The notes under the pieces are model-generated. The model made no database searches. It saw nothing but the letters and a program-made list of their open reading frames with translations, and was not told the origin of the DNA. A stretch of 11,107 nucleotides of DNA, taken from the NCBI GenBank assembly GCA_964522805.1, contig CAZFWP010000066.1:1-11107 (forward strand), written 5' to 3'. This document shows positions 1 to 6,106 of the stretch, one piece after another (within the stretch, counting starts at the first letter, position 1; each line of letters opens with the position of its first letter). This DNA comes from CAZBYL01 sp964522805. GTDB taxonomy: Bacteria; Synergistota; Synergistia; Synergistales; Synergistaceae. The translations under genes were made by a program, and so were the position numbers.

Positions 1-633
1 CATGAAGAAAGGCATTATCGTATTCATCATTTCCAACTGCGGGTTACTGTTGCCGGAGAGTTTCTGCTGAGCCCATGTGAGGAAAGAAATCGCGATGAGC
101 AGCAGTAAGTTACCTCCATAGAGCCCAATGTTGGACAAACCGCCTGGGTTGCTCATAATACCGGTCAGCACCGCCATAATACCGTATGTTCCGGTTGTCG
201 GGTCTACAGGCACGCCGACAGCTTGAGCCAGTCCCGCTGTTGTGGAAGAACCAAGCAGTACTCCAAAGAATGATGTGTCGGCAAAATCATATGTGCGAAG
301 AACGTTGAAGAGCAAGATCAATATTGGGAGCTGCACAAGAAGCGGCAGGCATCCTGCTGCCGGGTTTACTTTATTTTCTTTGTAGAGACGCATGGTCTCC
401 TGATTCATTTTTTCCTTGTCGTTGCCGTATTTCTCTTGAATTACCTTCAATCGCGGCTGTATCTTCTGCATTTGCTGCATACTGACCATCTGTTTCTGGT
501 TTAAGGGGTAGAGTGCTAGCCTGATTAAAATCGTAAGAAGTACAATCGCAAGGCCAAAAGAATTTGTAATGCCATAAAGAAATTCGAGGACCGCAAGAAG
601 TAGCCCGCTTGCTCCGTTCCAAATTGAGCTCAA
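1..633 (-). CDS. yidC: YidC/Oxa1-type membrane protein insertase (3' end outside window)
   Basis: YidC inserts and folds inner-membrane proteins, alone or with SecYEG. The visible 211 residues start at a TTG (631-633) preceded by AGGTGG at 639-644, 9 nt after the yidD stop. Residues 11-44 contain the first membrane segment (LLLAVLEFLYGIT through IVLLTILIRLALYPL); Arg38 matches the conserved groove arginine of short YidC proteins. A charged cytoplasmic coiled-coil hairpin rich in Gln, Lys and Met follows (about 47-88), then PAAGCLPLLVQLPILILLF (TM2, 91-109), an outer loop with a further hydrophobic stretch, another membrane segment near 174-188, and MPFFM at the window edge. There is no large N-terminal periplasmic domain of the enterobacterial type, so this is the short form. 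The loop after TM2 is fairly long. It is the last visible gene of the rpmH-rnpA-yidD-yidC operon. Identity is confident; only the C-terminus is unseen. Confidence 0.95.
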   Translation of the reverse strand, partial: MSSIWNGASGLLLAVLEFLYGITNSFGLAIVLLTILIRLALYPLNQKQMVSMQQMQKIQPRLKVIQEKYGNDKEKMNQETMRLYKENKVNPAAGCLPLLVQLPILILLFNVLRTYDFADTSFFGVLLGSSTTAGLAQAVGVPVDPTTGTYGIMAVLTGIMSNPGGLSNIGLYGGNLLLLIAISFLTWAQQKLSGNSNPQLEMMNTIMPFFM

Positions 634-642
634 TGCTTCCAC

Positions 643-927
643 CTAACCTTTCGGGGTTCTTTTGAAAAACTTACCTATCCAAATCCGTATTCCGACCTCT
701 TCCGATTCAGGCACAGGATCATAACCGCCTGGATTCCACGGACCGCAACGGCATATTCTTGATATGCCAAGCATCACTCCGTACACAACACCGTAGCGGT
801 TAATCGATTCTGCCGCATACTCGGAACAAGTTGGGTAAAACCTGCACTTGCCTCCTCCGAGAAGGGGGGAAATTGCACTTTGGTAAAACCTGATAAGAAA
901 TACCGCGATTGCGGAAACCGGCTTCAT
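643..927 (-). CDS. yidD: YidD family membrane protein insertion efficiency factor
   Basis: YidD is a small protein that associates with the inner membrane and aids YidC-dependent insertion; its exact mechanism is not settled. The 94-residue product has an N-terminal amphipathic/hydrophobic segment (IAVFLIRFYQSAISPLLGG), the family signature CRFYPTCSEYA at about 28-38 and the C-terminal RCGPWNPGGYDPVP at about 60-73, all with the expected cysteines. The length is normal for the family. Its ATG overlaps the rnpA stop in an ATGA (4-nt overlap), implying translational coupling. The C-terminal tail after DPVP (residues 74-94) is basic and not diagnostic. The position between rnpA and yidC is the classic one. 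Confidence 0.96.
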   Translation of the reverse strand: MKPVSAIAVFLIRFYQSAISPLLGGGKCRFYPTCSEYAAESINRYGVVYGVMLGISRICRCGPWNPGGYDPVPESEEVGIRIWIGKFFKRTPKG

Positions 928-1319
928 CGTTCTTTCTTCGTGTCAACTTCCCAGTCGGGACCGGGCCAGTCCTCTTTCATAAGCCCTCTCCTCTTTAGCG
1001 CCCGTCCCATGTCGAGGTAGATATCTCCCGCAGAAAGTGAGAGTGCGTTTTCACGCAGGGAAGCTACTATCCAAACACCGTCTCTAACCCATGGCAGAAG
1101 CCTTCGGAATGACTCTCTGAGCATTCTGCGCCCCCGTGTTCTTTTTGCCGCCATTGCCATTTTCTTCCCTACTGTAACACCTACCATAGTAGGGTCGGAC
1201 GGCCTTTCGACAAAGAACAACCGCACCAGCTCGCCTGTTTCACGACGTCCGGTGCGGAATACAAGGTCAAACTGCCATCCGCGTCTAAGTCTGACTGCGG
1301 ACGAGAAGCCAAAATCCAC
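924..1319 (-). CDS. rnpA: Ribonuclease P protein component
   Basis: This is the protein subunit of RNase P, which helps the catalytic RNA remove 5' leaders from precursor tRNAs. The 131-residue product shows the family layout: VRLRRGWQFDLVFRTGRR near the N-terminus (substrate-facing strand), VGVTVGKKMAMAAKRTRGRR in the middle and MLRESFRR in the conserved helix. The usual RNR motif appears here as RTR, with Asn replaced by Thr, which is mildly unusual. The start is GTG at 1319; an in-frame stop (the rpmH TAA) lies three codons upstream, so no longer start is possible. No clear Shine-Dalgarno precedes it, which fits coupling to rpmH translation across a 6-nt gap. The short acidic/basic tail after about residue 115 is not conserved in my memory of the family. 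Confidence 0.93.
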   Translation of the reverse strand: MDFGFSSAVRLRRGWQFDLVFRTGRRETGELVRLFFVERPSDPTMVGVTVGKKMAMAAKRTRGRRMLRESFRRLLPWVRDGVWIVASLRENALSLSAGDIYLDMGRALKRRGLMKEDWPGPDWEVDTKKER

Positions 1320-1325
1320 GGCTGT

Positions 1326-1460
1326 TTAGACGGCGAGACGTGCTCTACCCTTGCGGCGACGATTCCTTAGAACACGGCGTCCACTCGGGGAGGCAGAACG
1401 TACAAGAAAACCCATTGACCGCTTGCGTCTGGTATTATGCGGCTGATATGTTCGTTTCAC
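1326..1460 (-). CDS. rpmH: 50S ribosomal protein L34
   Basis: L34 is a small, very basic protein of the large ribosomal subunit. Translating the minus strand from GTG at 1460 gives 44 residues beginning MKRTYQPHNTRRKRSMGF and ending GRARLAV, the standard L34 length and ends. The middle reads LVRSASPSGRRVLRNRRRKG, matching the usual pattern of a phenylalanine-containing N-terminal part and a poly-Arg/Lys helix. A perfect AGGAGGTG lies at 1467-1474, 6 nt from the start. It is the first gene of the rpmH-rnpA-yidD-yidC operon. The GTG start is common for this region of the genome (see the findings on start codons). Confidence 0.97.
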   Translation of the reverse strand: MKRTYQPHNTRRKRSMGFLVRSASPSGRRVLRNRRRKGRARLAV

Positions 1461-1519
1461 AGACTACACCTCCTGTGGTAATTTTCATCATCAATAATTC
1501 CCTATTTAACAACCTAAAT

Positions 1520-1548
1520 AATATAGCATACACTTAGCCCATCGGCAA
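1520..1548 (-). promoter_or_regulatory. Sigma-70-type promoter for rpmH-rnpA-yidD-yidC
   Basis: On the minus strand TTGCCG (1543-1548) and TATATT (1520-1525) are separated by exactly 17 nt. A TGC immediately precedes the -10, giving an extended -10. The predicted transcript starts near 1513, leaving about a 50-nt leader before rpmH. Seen by eye only. Confidence 0.7.
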
Positions 1549-1619
1549 GACAATTATATCAGTTCCATGAAATGTTGAGGATTATTTTATACAATAATTA
1601 CGGAAAATACAAACAGGTA

Positions 1620-1649
1620 TTGCGGAATCTACCATATATGTGCTAAGAT
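1620..1649 (+). promoter_or_regulatory. Extended -10 promoter for rpsT
   Basis: TTGCGG (1620-1625) and TAAGAT (1644-1649) are 18 nt apart, with TGC directly before the -10 (TGn extended motif). The start site would be near 1656, giving a leader of about 26 nt that begins just before the ribosome-binding site. It diverges from the rpmH promoter about 70 bp away. Confidence 0.55.
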
Positions 1650-1681
1650 GTTCGCTGTCTTTTGTGAAGGAGGTGACGGCA

Positions 1682-1948
1682 TTGCCAAACAAGAAGTCAG
1701 CGAAAAAACGAGTTCTGGTCACTGAAAGAAACCGCATTTATAACCGCTTTTGGAAAACCCGCTGCAAAAACGCAGTAAAGAAATTGATGGAAGCGGTAGC
1801 ACAGAAGGATCCCGAGCTTGCAGCTAAGAGGCTGAACGAGGCTCAGGGTGTACTGGATAAGGCGGTAATAAAGGGCGTCGTCCACCGTAATACCGCAGCA
1901 CGCCGCAAGTCAGGCATGGCTGCTCAGGTTAAGAGTCTTTCTGCATAA
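1682..1948 (+). CDS. rpsT: 30S ribosomal protein S20
   Basis: S20 binds 16S rRNA early in small-subunit assembly. The 88-residue product begins MPNKKSAKKRVLVTERN and has the S20 pattern of three basic helices, with VVHRNTAARRKSGMAAQV near the C-terminus. I place the start at TTG 1682: it gives the family N-terminus and follows a full AAGGAGGTGA at 1667-1676 with 8 nt after GGAGG. An upstream in-frame ATG at 1640 would put 14 extra residues across the ribosome-binding site and is rejected. E. coli rpsT also uses UUG, and that weak start takes part in its autogenous control; whether the same holds here is inference. The gene is monocistronic, ending at a strong terminator. Confidence 0.97.
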   Translation: MPNKKSAKKRVLVTERNRIYNRFWKTRCKNAVKKLMEAVAQKDPELAAKRLNEAQGVLDKAVIKGVVHRNTAARRKSGMAAQVKSLSA

Positions 1949-1972
1949 CTCGACCGGATTTAATTTACATTT

Positions 1973-2000
1973 AACAGCGAAGCTTTCGCTTCGCTGTTTT
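1973..2000 (+). terminator. Rho-independent terminator of rpsT
   Basis: AACAGCGAAGC (1973-1983) pairs perfectly with GCTTCGCTGTT (1988-1998) around a TTTC loop, and four T residues (1997-2000) follow. It starts 24 nt after the rpsT stop. Confidence 0.85.
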
Positions 2001-2022
2001 GTGGTGTTATCAGGATTTCATT

Positions 2023-2074
2023 AAACAAAACGGCATGGGAACAGAAACGCTGCTGTTCACACGCCGTTTTGTTT
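2023..2074. terminator. Bidirectional hairpin terminator between rpsT and leuS-holA
   Basis: A 12-bp outer stem pairs AAACAAAACGGC (2023-2034) with GCCGTTTTGTTT (2063-2074). A second inner stem pairs GAACAG (2039-2044) with CTGTTC (2053-2058), with an 8-nt loop. The stem edges are T-rich when read on either strand (TTTTGTTTT on plus, TTTTGTTTAATG on minus). It probably ends the minus-strand holA transcript about 70 nt past its stop and backs up the rpsT terminator. Confidence 0.7.
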
Positions 2075-2144
2075 TACTTTTTACGATTCCGGTGTTTTAT
2101 CCTTCCTGGATATTTGCACTTTCCGCACTTAATATGTTATGCGT

Positions 2145-3065
2145 TTATTTGCTGCCGCTCAAAAGAGATATTATCAAAGTTTCCAGCCCGTTCCATCCGG
2201 CACTTGTACCACTCTTTTCATCTATATTCAGCCTAATCAGCCCCGTCACAAAGGTAGAAAGGGCTTTTGTTCCATAGCGCTTCGCAGCGCCGCAAGCCAT
2301 TTTCCATGCGTAGTCTCTAGCGCCAAGGGCGTTTGCGAACAAAGCGCCGCAGCGGGAATTCTCCGATGCGTACCAGGCCAAGCGCATTCTGTTGTGCAAA
2401 GCGGATATCAACGGAATCAGCTCGCCGTTTTTTGATATCGCATATAGGCTTTTTAATACCACGGTGCTCTCTTTGAGGCAAAGGCCATCCAGCAAACGCA
2501 ATAAATTGCGGCTGCCGTCATCCAGACACATGGCGTCAACATCCGCAGCGGTTACCACGCTGTTTTTTTTCATCATCGAAAGGCTGAAAAGCTGTCCGCG
2601 GATCTCTTCGGGGTCATCAAGCAGCTCCACAATCAGAGCTACTCCATCTTTGTCGATATTAACATGCATTTTCTGTGCAAGAGACGAGACCCACAGCTGA
2701 CGTTCGCGCGCCCAACGGGGGTATTCTTCAGGTTTGAGGATTCGGCATTTTTTCTGTATCTCTTTGGGAATAAGCTTAGAGGGATCGGCGTCATAGACCA
2801 GAACAATAATCACCGGCGACTCAGGCTCTACCATGGAAGTCAGCCCTTCAGGCAAAGGACCAAGCTGTGCAGCGGCATCTACAACTATGAGTCGGTTCTC
2901 GTCAAATAGCCCTCCGGACATATTATCGGAGAGGAGAGAGCACCACTCTCCCCCCTCCTGTCTTCCTGATAGGATGTATCCTTTTTTTTCAAGCTCACAG
3001 ACCGTCTCCTCCAGAAGGCGCCGCTGGCCCGTGCCGGAGGCGACTATCAGGCGGAGAGACGGCAT
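2145..3065 (-). CDS. holA: DNA polymerase III subunit delta
   Basis: Delta opens the sliding clamp within the clamp-loader complex. The 306-residue product is divergent, as is usual for this subunit. It has an N-terminal domain with GGLFDENRLIVVDAAAQLG (about residues 51-69), which matches the delta feature where a strand follows the LF/F-x-E segment. A middle part has SPVIIVLVYDADPSKLIPKEIQKK, where delta has a hydrophobic strand ending in a charged K/D stretch. The C-terminal helical part has LLRLLDGLCLKESTVVLKSL and ELIPLISALHNRMRLAW, typical of the collar domain. No Walker A is present, as expected for delta. Its ATG shares a base with the leuS stop (TGATG), so the two are co-transcribed and probably coupled. 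The leuS-holA order supports the call. The delta identity rests on pattern recognition rather than strict motifs. Confidence 0.85.
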   Translation of the reverse strand: MPSLRLIVASGTGQRRLLEETVCELEKKGYILSGRQEGGEWCSLLSDNMSGGLFDENRLIVVDAAAQLGPLPEGLTSMVEPESPVIIVLVYDADPSKLIPKEIQKKCRILKPEEYPRWARERQLWVSSLAQKMHVNIDKDGVALIVELLDDPEEIRGQLFSLSMMKKNSVVTAADVDAMCLDDGSRNLLRLLDGLCLKESTVVLKSLYAISKNGELIPLISALHNRMRLAWYASENSRCGALFANALGARDYAWKMACGAAKRYGTKALSTFVTGLIRLNIDEKSGTSAGWNGLETLIISLLSGSK

Positions 3066-5563
3066 CAGCCCTTCACCACTATGTTTACCAGTCTTCCCGG
3101 TACAGCAACTATTTTTATTACTTCTTTGCCATCAAGGCGTTTCTTCGTCTCTTCTTTTGCCATTATTTCTGCTTCAAGCTGTTCTTTTGAGAGGCCAGGT
3201 GAGACATCAAACTGCTCGCGCACTTTGCCGTTGATCTGCAGCACGATGGTCACAGAATCTTCCACAAGAGCGTTTTTGTCCACTTCAAACCACTTCTCAA
3301 CAGAGAGGAATGTCTCATTGCCAATCATGTGCCAAAGCTCTTCCGTTAGGTGGGGAGCGAAAGGAGAAAGGCAGCAGAGAAGTGTTTCCGTTCCTTCTCT
3401 CATGATGGCGGCTCCCTGTGCGTCTTTGGCCTTAAAGGAAGCCAGCGCGTTAGTCAGCTCCATGAGTCTGGCGACAGCGGTGTTAAACTGCCGTTCGTCG
3501 CGGATGTCTTTGGTGACTCTCTCCAAGGTGCTGTGGATAATGCGTTTGGTGTCCCGCGCGCTGCTCTCGGTAATTTCTGACATGGGAACTGCAGACTTTG
3601 ACGCGTTTTTAAGCGTATCAATATTGGATTCTACCAGCCTATGCACCCTGCTGAGAAAGCGATAGGCACCTTCGACACCGCGTTCCGACCAGTCAAGGTC
3701 TTTTTCAGGAGGAGCTGCGAATAGGATAAAGAGCCTGGCTGTATCTGCTCCATATTTTTTGATAATTTCATCGGGGTCAACAACATTGCCGATTGATTTA
3801 GACATTTTAGCCCCGTCCTTGATGACCATGCCCTGTGTCAGGAGGCGCTGGAACGGCTCTCTCATGTCTTTGGGCAGCAGCCCCAAGTCAGCGCACACTT
3901 TTGTGAAGAAGCGCGCATATATAAGGTGCAGACAAGCGTGTTCAATACCGCCTATGTACTGGTCAACGGTCATCCAGTAAGAGGCATCATCTTTGTTGAA
4001 GGGCAGGTCTTCGCTCCAAGGTGAAGTGTAGCGGCTGAAATACCATGACGAACAGAAGAATGTATCAATAGTGTCTGTCTCGCGCTTAGCAGGTCTTCCG
4101 CATACTGGGCAAGTAGTGTTCACCCAGTCTTCTCTTGTAACAAGCGGATTGCCTCCATTTTCAGGCATCTCGATATCAAGAGGCAGTTTCACCGGAAGCT
4201 GGTCTTCGGGAACAGGGACAATTCCGCAATGTTCGCAGTACACCATGGGAATCGGTGTTCCCCAGTAACGCTGACGCGATATAAGCCAGTCACGAAGACG
4301 GAACTGGACTTCTTTCTTGCCGAGCTCGTGGTTTTCAAACCAGTCACCAATCTTCTGTATTGCTTCTGACGTCGCCAGACCGTCAAATTCTCCCGAGTTG
4401 CAGGCAATACCGTCTGCTTCCACAGAAGCAGGCATTGTATCTCCGTCAGGAGCGGCACCGTCCGCAGGGCGAACCACGGTAATTACCGGTATGCTGTACT
4501 TGCGGGCGAAGTCAAAGTCACGCTGGTCATGAGCGGGCACACCCATAATAGCGCCGGTACCGTAGTCAGTGAGAATGTAGTCGGCTATCCAAATCGGCAC
4601 TTTTTTGCCGTTAATGGGGTTTATCGCGAAGAAACCGGTATTGATACCCTCTTTTTCTACACCAACGGCTGTGCGCTCTATAGCGCTGCGGGAGGCCATT
4701 TTTTTCGCAAAAGCGCGAAGTTCATCGGCTTTTTCTCCGCCGATACGAGAGGCGAACTCTTCCACAAAGGGATGTTCCGCCGCCATTGCAACAAAAGTTA
4801 CACCGAAAATTGTATCTATTCTGGTGGTAAAGGCTTCAATATTTAAATCCGTATCAGCAATGCCCATTTTAAAATGAACACCCTCCGAACGGCCTATCCA
4901 GTTGCGCTGCATTGTCACGACACGGTCGGGCCAGCCTTTAAGGTCGTCAAGGCAATCAACAAGCTCCTGCGCATAGTCTGTTATTCTGATGAACCACTGG
5001 TCAAGCCCGCGCTTTGTCACAGCCGTTCCGCAGCGCCAGCAGACACCGTCATCAACAACCTGCTCATTAGCAAGGACTGTTTTGCAGCTCTCACACCAGT
5101 TCACCGGTGCATGTTTGCGGTAGACGAGTCCTTTTTTGTAGAACTGCAGGAAGAGCCACTGGTTCCACCTGTAGTACTCCTCGCTGCATGTAACCACGCG
5201 CCTGCGCCAGTCGTAACTGTAGCCGACTCTTTTCAGCTGGTTGGTCATGTATTCTATGTTGTCCCATGTCCACTCCGCCGGTGGGAGTTTCTTTTTAATC
5301 GCCGCATTTTCAGCCGGCATTCCAAAAGCATCAAATCCCATCGGATAGAGAACGTTTAAACCCTGCATTCTTAAAAAACGCGCAAGAAGATCTCCTATAG
5401 AATAGTTGCGCAGATGCCCCATGTGAAGGGCCCCGCTGGGATAGGGAAACATTTCAAGGCAGTAAAATTTTTCTTTCGCAGAATCGGCTTCCACTTCAAA
5501 GATTTTGGAATCAGCCCACTCTTTCTGCCATTTCGGTTCAATATCGGCAAAATTATACGGCAT
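3065..5563 (-). CDS. leuS: Leucyl-tRNA synthetase
   Basis: LeuS attaches leucine to tRNA-Leu in the cytoplasm. The 832-residue class I enzyme has the HIGH-type motif HMGH at 47-50 within PYPSGALHMGHLRNYS and the KMSKS loop at 586-590 (GAKMSKSIGN). Between them lies the CP1 editing domain (about 224-415) with the threonine-rich TTRIDTIFG near 246-254 and GVPAHDQRDFDFA; Asp346 corresponds to the conserved editing aspartate. Cysteine pairs CESC (157-160) and CWRC (175-178), and CEHC (443-446) and CPVC (485-488), suggest zinc-binding insertions common in bacterial LeuRS. The C-terminal domain ends in the KEVIKIVAVPGRLVNIV strand. The ATG start has AAGGAG about 10 nt upstream. The length is within the usual range. 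No T-box leader was seen. It is the first gene of a two-gene operon with holA. Confidence 0.98.
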   Translation of the reverse strand: MPYNFADIEPKWQKEWADSKIFEVEADSAKEKFYCLEMFPYPSGALHMGHLRNYSIGDLLARFLRMQGLNVLYPMGFDAFGMPAENAAIKKKLPPAEWTWDNIEYMTNQLKRVGYSYDWRRRVVTCSEEYYRWNQWLFLQFYKKGLVYRKHAPVNWCESCKTVLANEQVVDDGVCWRCGTAVTKRGLDQWFIRITDYAQELVDCLDDLKGWPDRVVTMQRNWIGRSEGVHFKMGIADTDLNIEAFTTRIDTIFGVTFVAMAAEHPFVEEFASRIGGEKADELRAFAKKMASRSAIERTAVGVEKEGINTGFFAINPINGKKVPIWIADYILTDYGTGAIMGVPAHDQRDFDFARKYSIPVITVVRPADGAAPDGDTMPASVEADGIACNSGEFDGLATSEAIQKIGDWFENHELGKKEVQFRLRDWLISRQRYWGTPIPMVYCEHCGIVPVPEDQLPVKLPLDIEMPENGGNPLVTREDWVNTTCPVCGRPAKRETDTIDTFFCSSWYFSRYTSPWSEDLPFNKDDASYWMTVDQYIGGIEHACLHLIYARFFTKVCADLGLLPKDMREPFQRLLTQGMVIKDGAKMSKSIGNVVDPDEIIKKYGADTARLFILFAAPPEKDLDWSERGVEGAYRFLSRVHRLVESNIDTLKNASKSAVPMSEITESSARDTKRIIHSTLERVTKDIRDERQFNTAVARLMELTNALASFKAKDAQGAAIMREGTETLLCCLSPFAPHLTEELWHMIGNETFLSVEKWFEVDKNALVEDSVTIVLQINGKVREQFDVSPGLSKEQLEAEIMAKEETKKRLDGKEVIKIVAVPGRLVNIVVKG

Positions 5564-5613
5564 TTATATATCGCTCCTTCTTATGTGAAGAATTATTCAT
5601 CAACAATCGGGTT

Positions 5614-5643
5614 ATTATATACCGTTAAACAAATAGAGGGCAA
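5614..5643 (-). promoter_or_regulatory. Promoter for leuS-holA
   Basis: On the minus strand TTGCCC (5638-5643) is followed after 18 nt by a consensus TATAAT (5614-5619), about 50 nt before the leuS ATG. The -35 falls inside one arm of an inverted repeat (5638-5665). Confidence 0.65.
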
Positions 5644-5674
5644 GCCGATAGTTCGAGGCCTGCCCATCTTTTTT
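5638..5674. terminator. Inverted repeat with T-tract overlapping the leuS -35; possible terminator
   Basis: GGGCAAGCC (5638-5646) and GGCCTGCCC (5657-5665) form a 9-position stem around a 10-nt loop. On the minus strand the single irregular position becomes a G-U pair, and the stem is followed by TCTATTTGTTT, so it may end the upstream small ACT-like gene. On the plus strand it has one A-C mismatch and is followed by a run of six T (5669-5674), though no plus-strand gene precedes it. A weaker AT-rich hairpin (CGATAAA/TTTATCG, 5693-5709) lies nearer the stop of the ACT-like gene. Its function is uncertain. Confidence 0.45.
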
Positions 5675-5722
5675 ACGGAAATCGCCAAATGCCGATAAAA
5701 AATTTATCGCTGGTGTAAAATT

Positions 5723-5983
5723 TTAGTCCGCCAGGTTTACAAGTCTGGCTTTAACATCTTCAATGGAGTTGAGTTTCGTCTCCAGAGCTTTTGACGTATC
5801 ATCATCACAGCAGAGCTGGAGAATTAGCAGTCCTTGGGGCGAACATGCGTTATCAGCCGGTTGATCGTGAAGTCCAAGTCTGGTGCGAATGGAACAGCCG
5901 AAATCTGTCAGTACTTTCTGAACCTCAATCGCGGTTTTCTCTCTCTGTCCAAGACGTACGGCCATAATCTGCAAGCAGTTCAT
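5723..5983 (-). CDS. Small ACT-like domain protein, TM1266/iron-only hydrogenase regulator type
   Basis: The 86-residue product looks like the single-domain ACT-like (ferredoxin-fold) proteins annotated as putative iron-only hydrogenase system regulators. Family features seen: an N-terminal beta strand (LQIMAVRLGQREKTA), a helix with VQKVLTDFGCSIRTRLGLHD, a GLLILQLCCDDD strand, and a C-terminal helix-strand (LETKLNSIEDVKARLVNL). Members often lie near radical-SAM and hydrogenase maturation genes, but none is in view. Neighbours are leuS downstream and a CdaR-type regulator upstream. The ATG has GAGGAG-type ribosome-binding sequence about 8 nt upstream. No DNA-binding motif or catalytic residues are seen. 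Adjacent cysteines (CC, in LQLCCDDD) and Cys30 could be metal or redox ligands, but that is speculative. No ligand can be assigned. Confidence 0.65.
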   Translation of the reverse strand: MNCLQIMAVRLGQREKTAIEVQKVLTDFGCSIRTRLGLHDQPADNACSPQGLLILQLCCDDDTSKALETKLNSIEDVKARLVNLAD

Positions 5984-6000
5984 AACATCTCTCCTCTCTT

Positions 6001-6028
6001 ATTATAGAAGCTATTTCTTAATAACAAC
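6001..6028 (-). promoter_or_regulatory. Possible promoter of the small ACT-like gene
   Basis: A consensus TATAAT (6001-6006 on the minus strand) is preceded by GTTGTT (6023-6028) at 16 nt or TTGTTA (6022-6027) at 15 nt. The predicted start would be only about 10 nt before the ATG, close to the ribosome-binding site, so the call is tentative. Confidence 0.3.
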
Positions 6029-6081
6029 TTACATTAGTATGAGTCAGTCTGGTTAAAAATCAAGCGATAAAATACTTTAAC

Positions 6082-6098
6082 TGAAAATATATTTTTCA
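6082..6098 (-). terminator. Weak AT-rich hairpin after the CdaR-type regulator
   Basis: TGAAAA (6082-6087) pairs with TTTTCA (6093-6098) around a 5-nt loop, just past the regulator's stop codon on the minus strand. The stem is short and AT-only apart from one pair, so termination may be inefficient and the ACT-like gene could be partly co-transcribed. Confidence 0.3.
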
Positions 6099-6106
6099 TT
6101 TGCCCT

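Noticed and set aside
371..622. An 83-residue minus-strand open frame at the yidC start
   Set aside because: It overlaps yidC in another frame, while the yidC frame gives a clear insertase sequence.
1461..1681. Replication origin with DnaA boxes
   Set aside because: Only one poor near-match (TTATACAAT) was found and dnaA is absent.
1999..2435. Plus-strand open frames in the rpsT-holA gap
   Set aside because: They begin in terminator hairpins and run antisense into holA; no ribosome-binding site.
3081..3665. A 194-residue plus-strand open frame within leuS
   Set aside because: Serine- and arginine-rich composition and full overlap with leuS mark it as a shadow frame.
4874..5359. A 161-residue plus-strand open frame within leuS
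   Set aside because: Antisense to the catalytic N-terminal half of leuS; no motifs or ribosome-binding site.
5564..5613. A T-box leader controlling leuS
   Set aside because: The leader is about 45 nt and has no T-box consensus or antiterminator.
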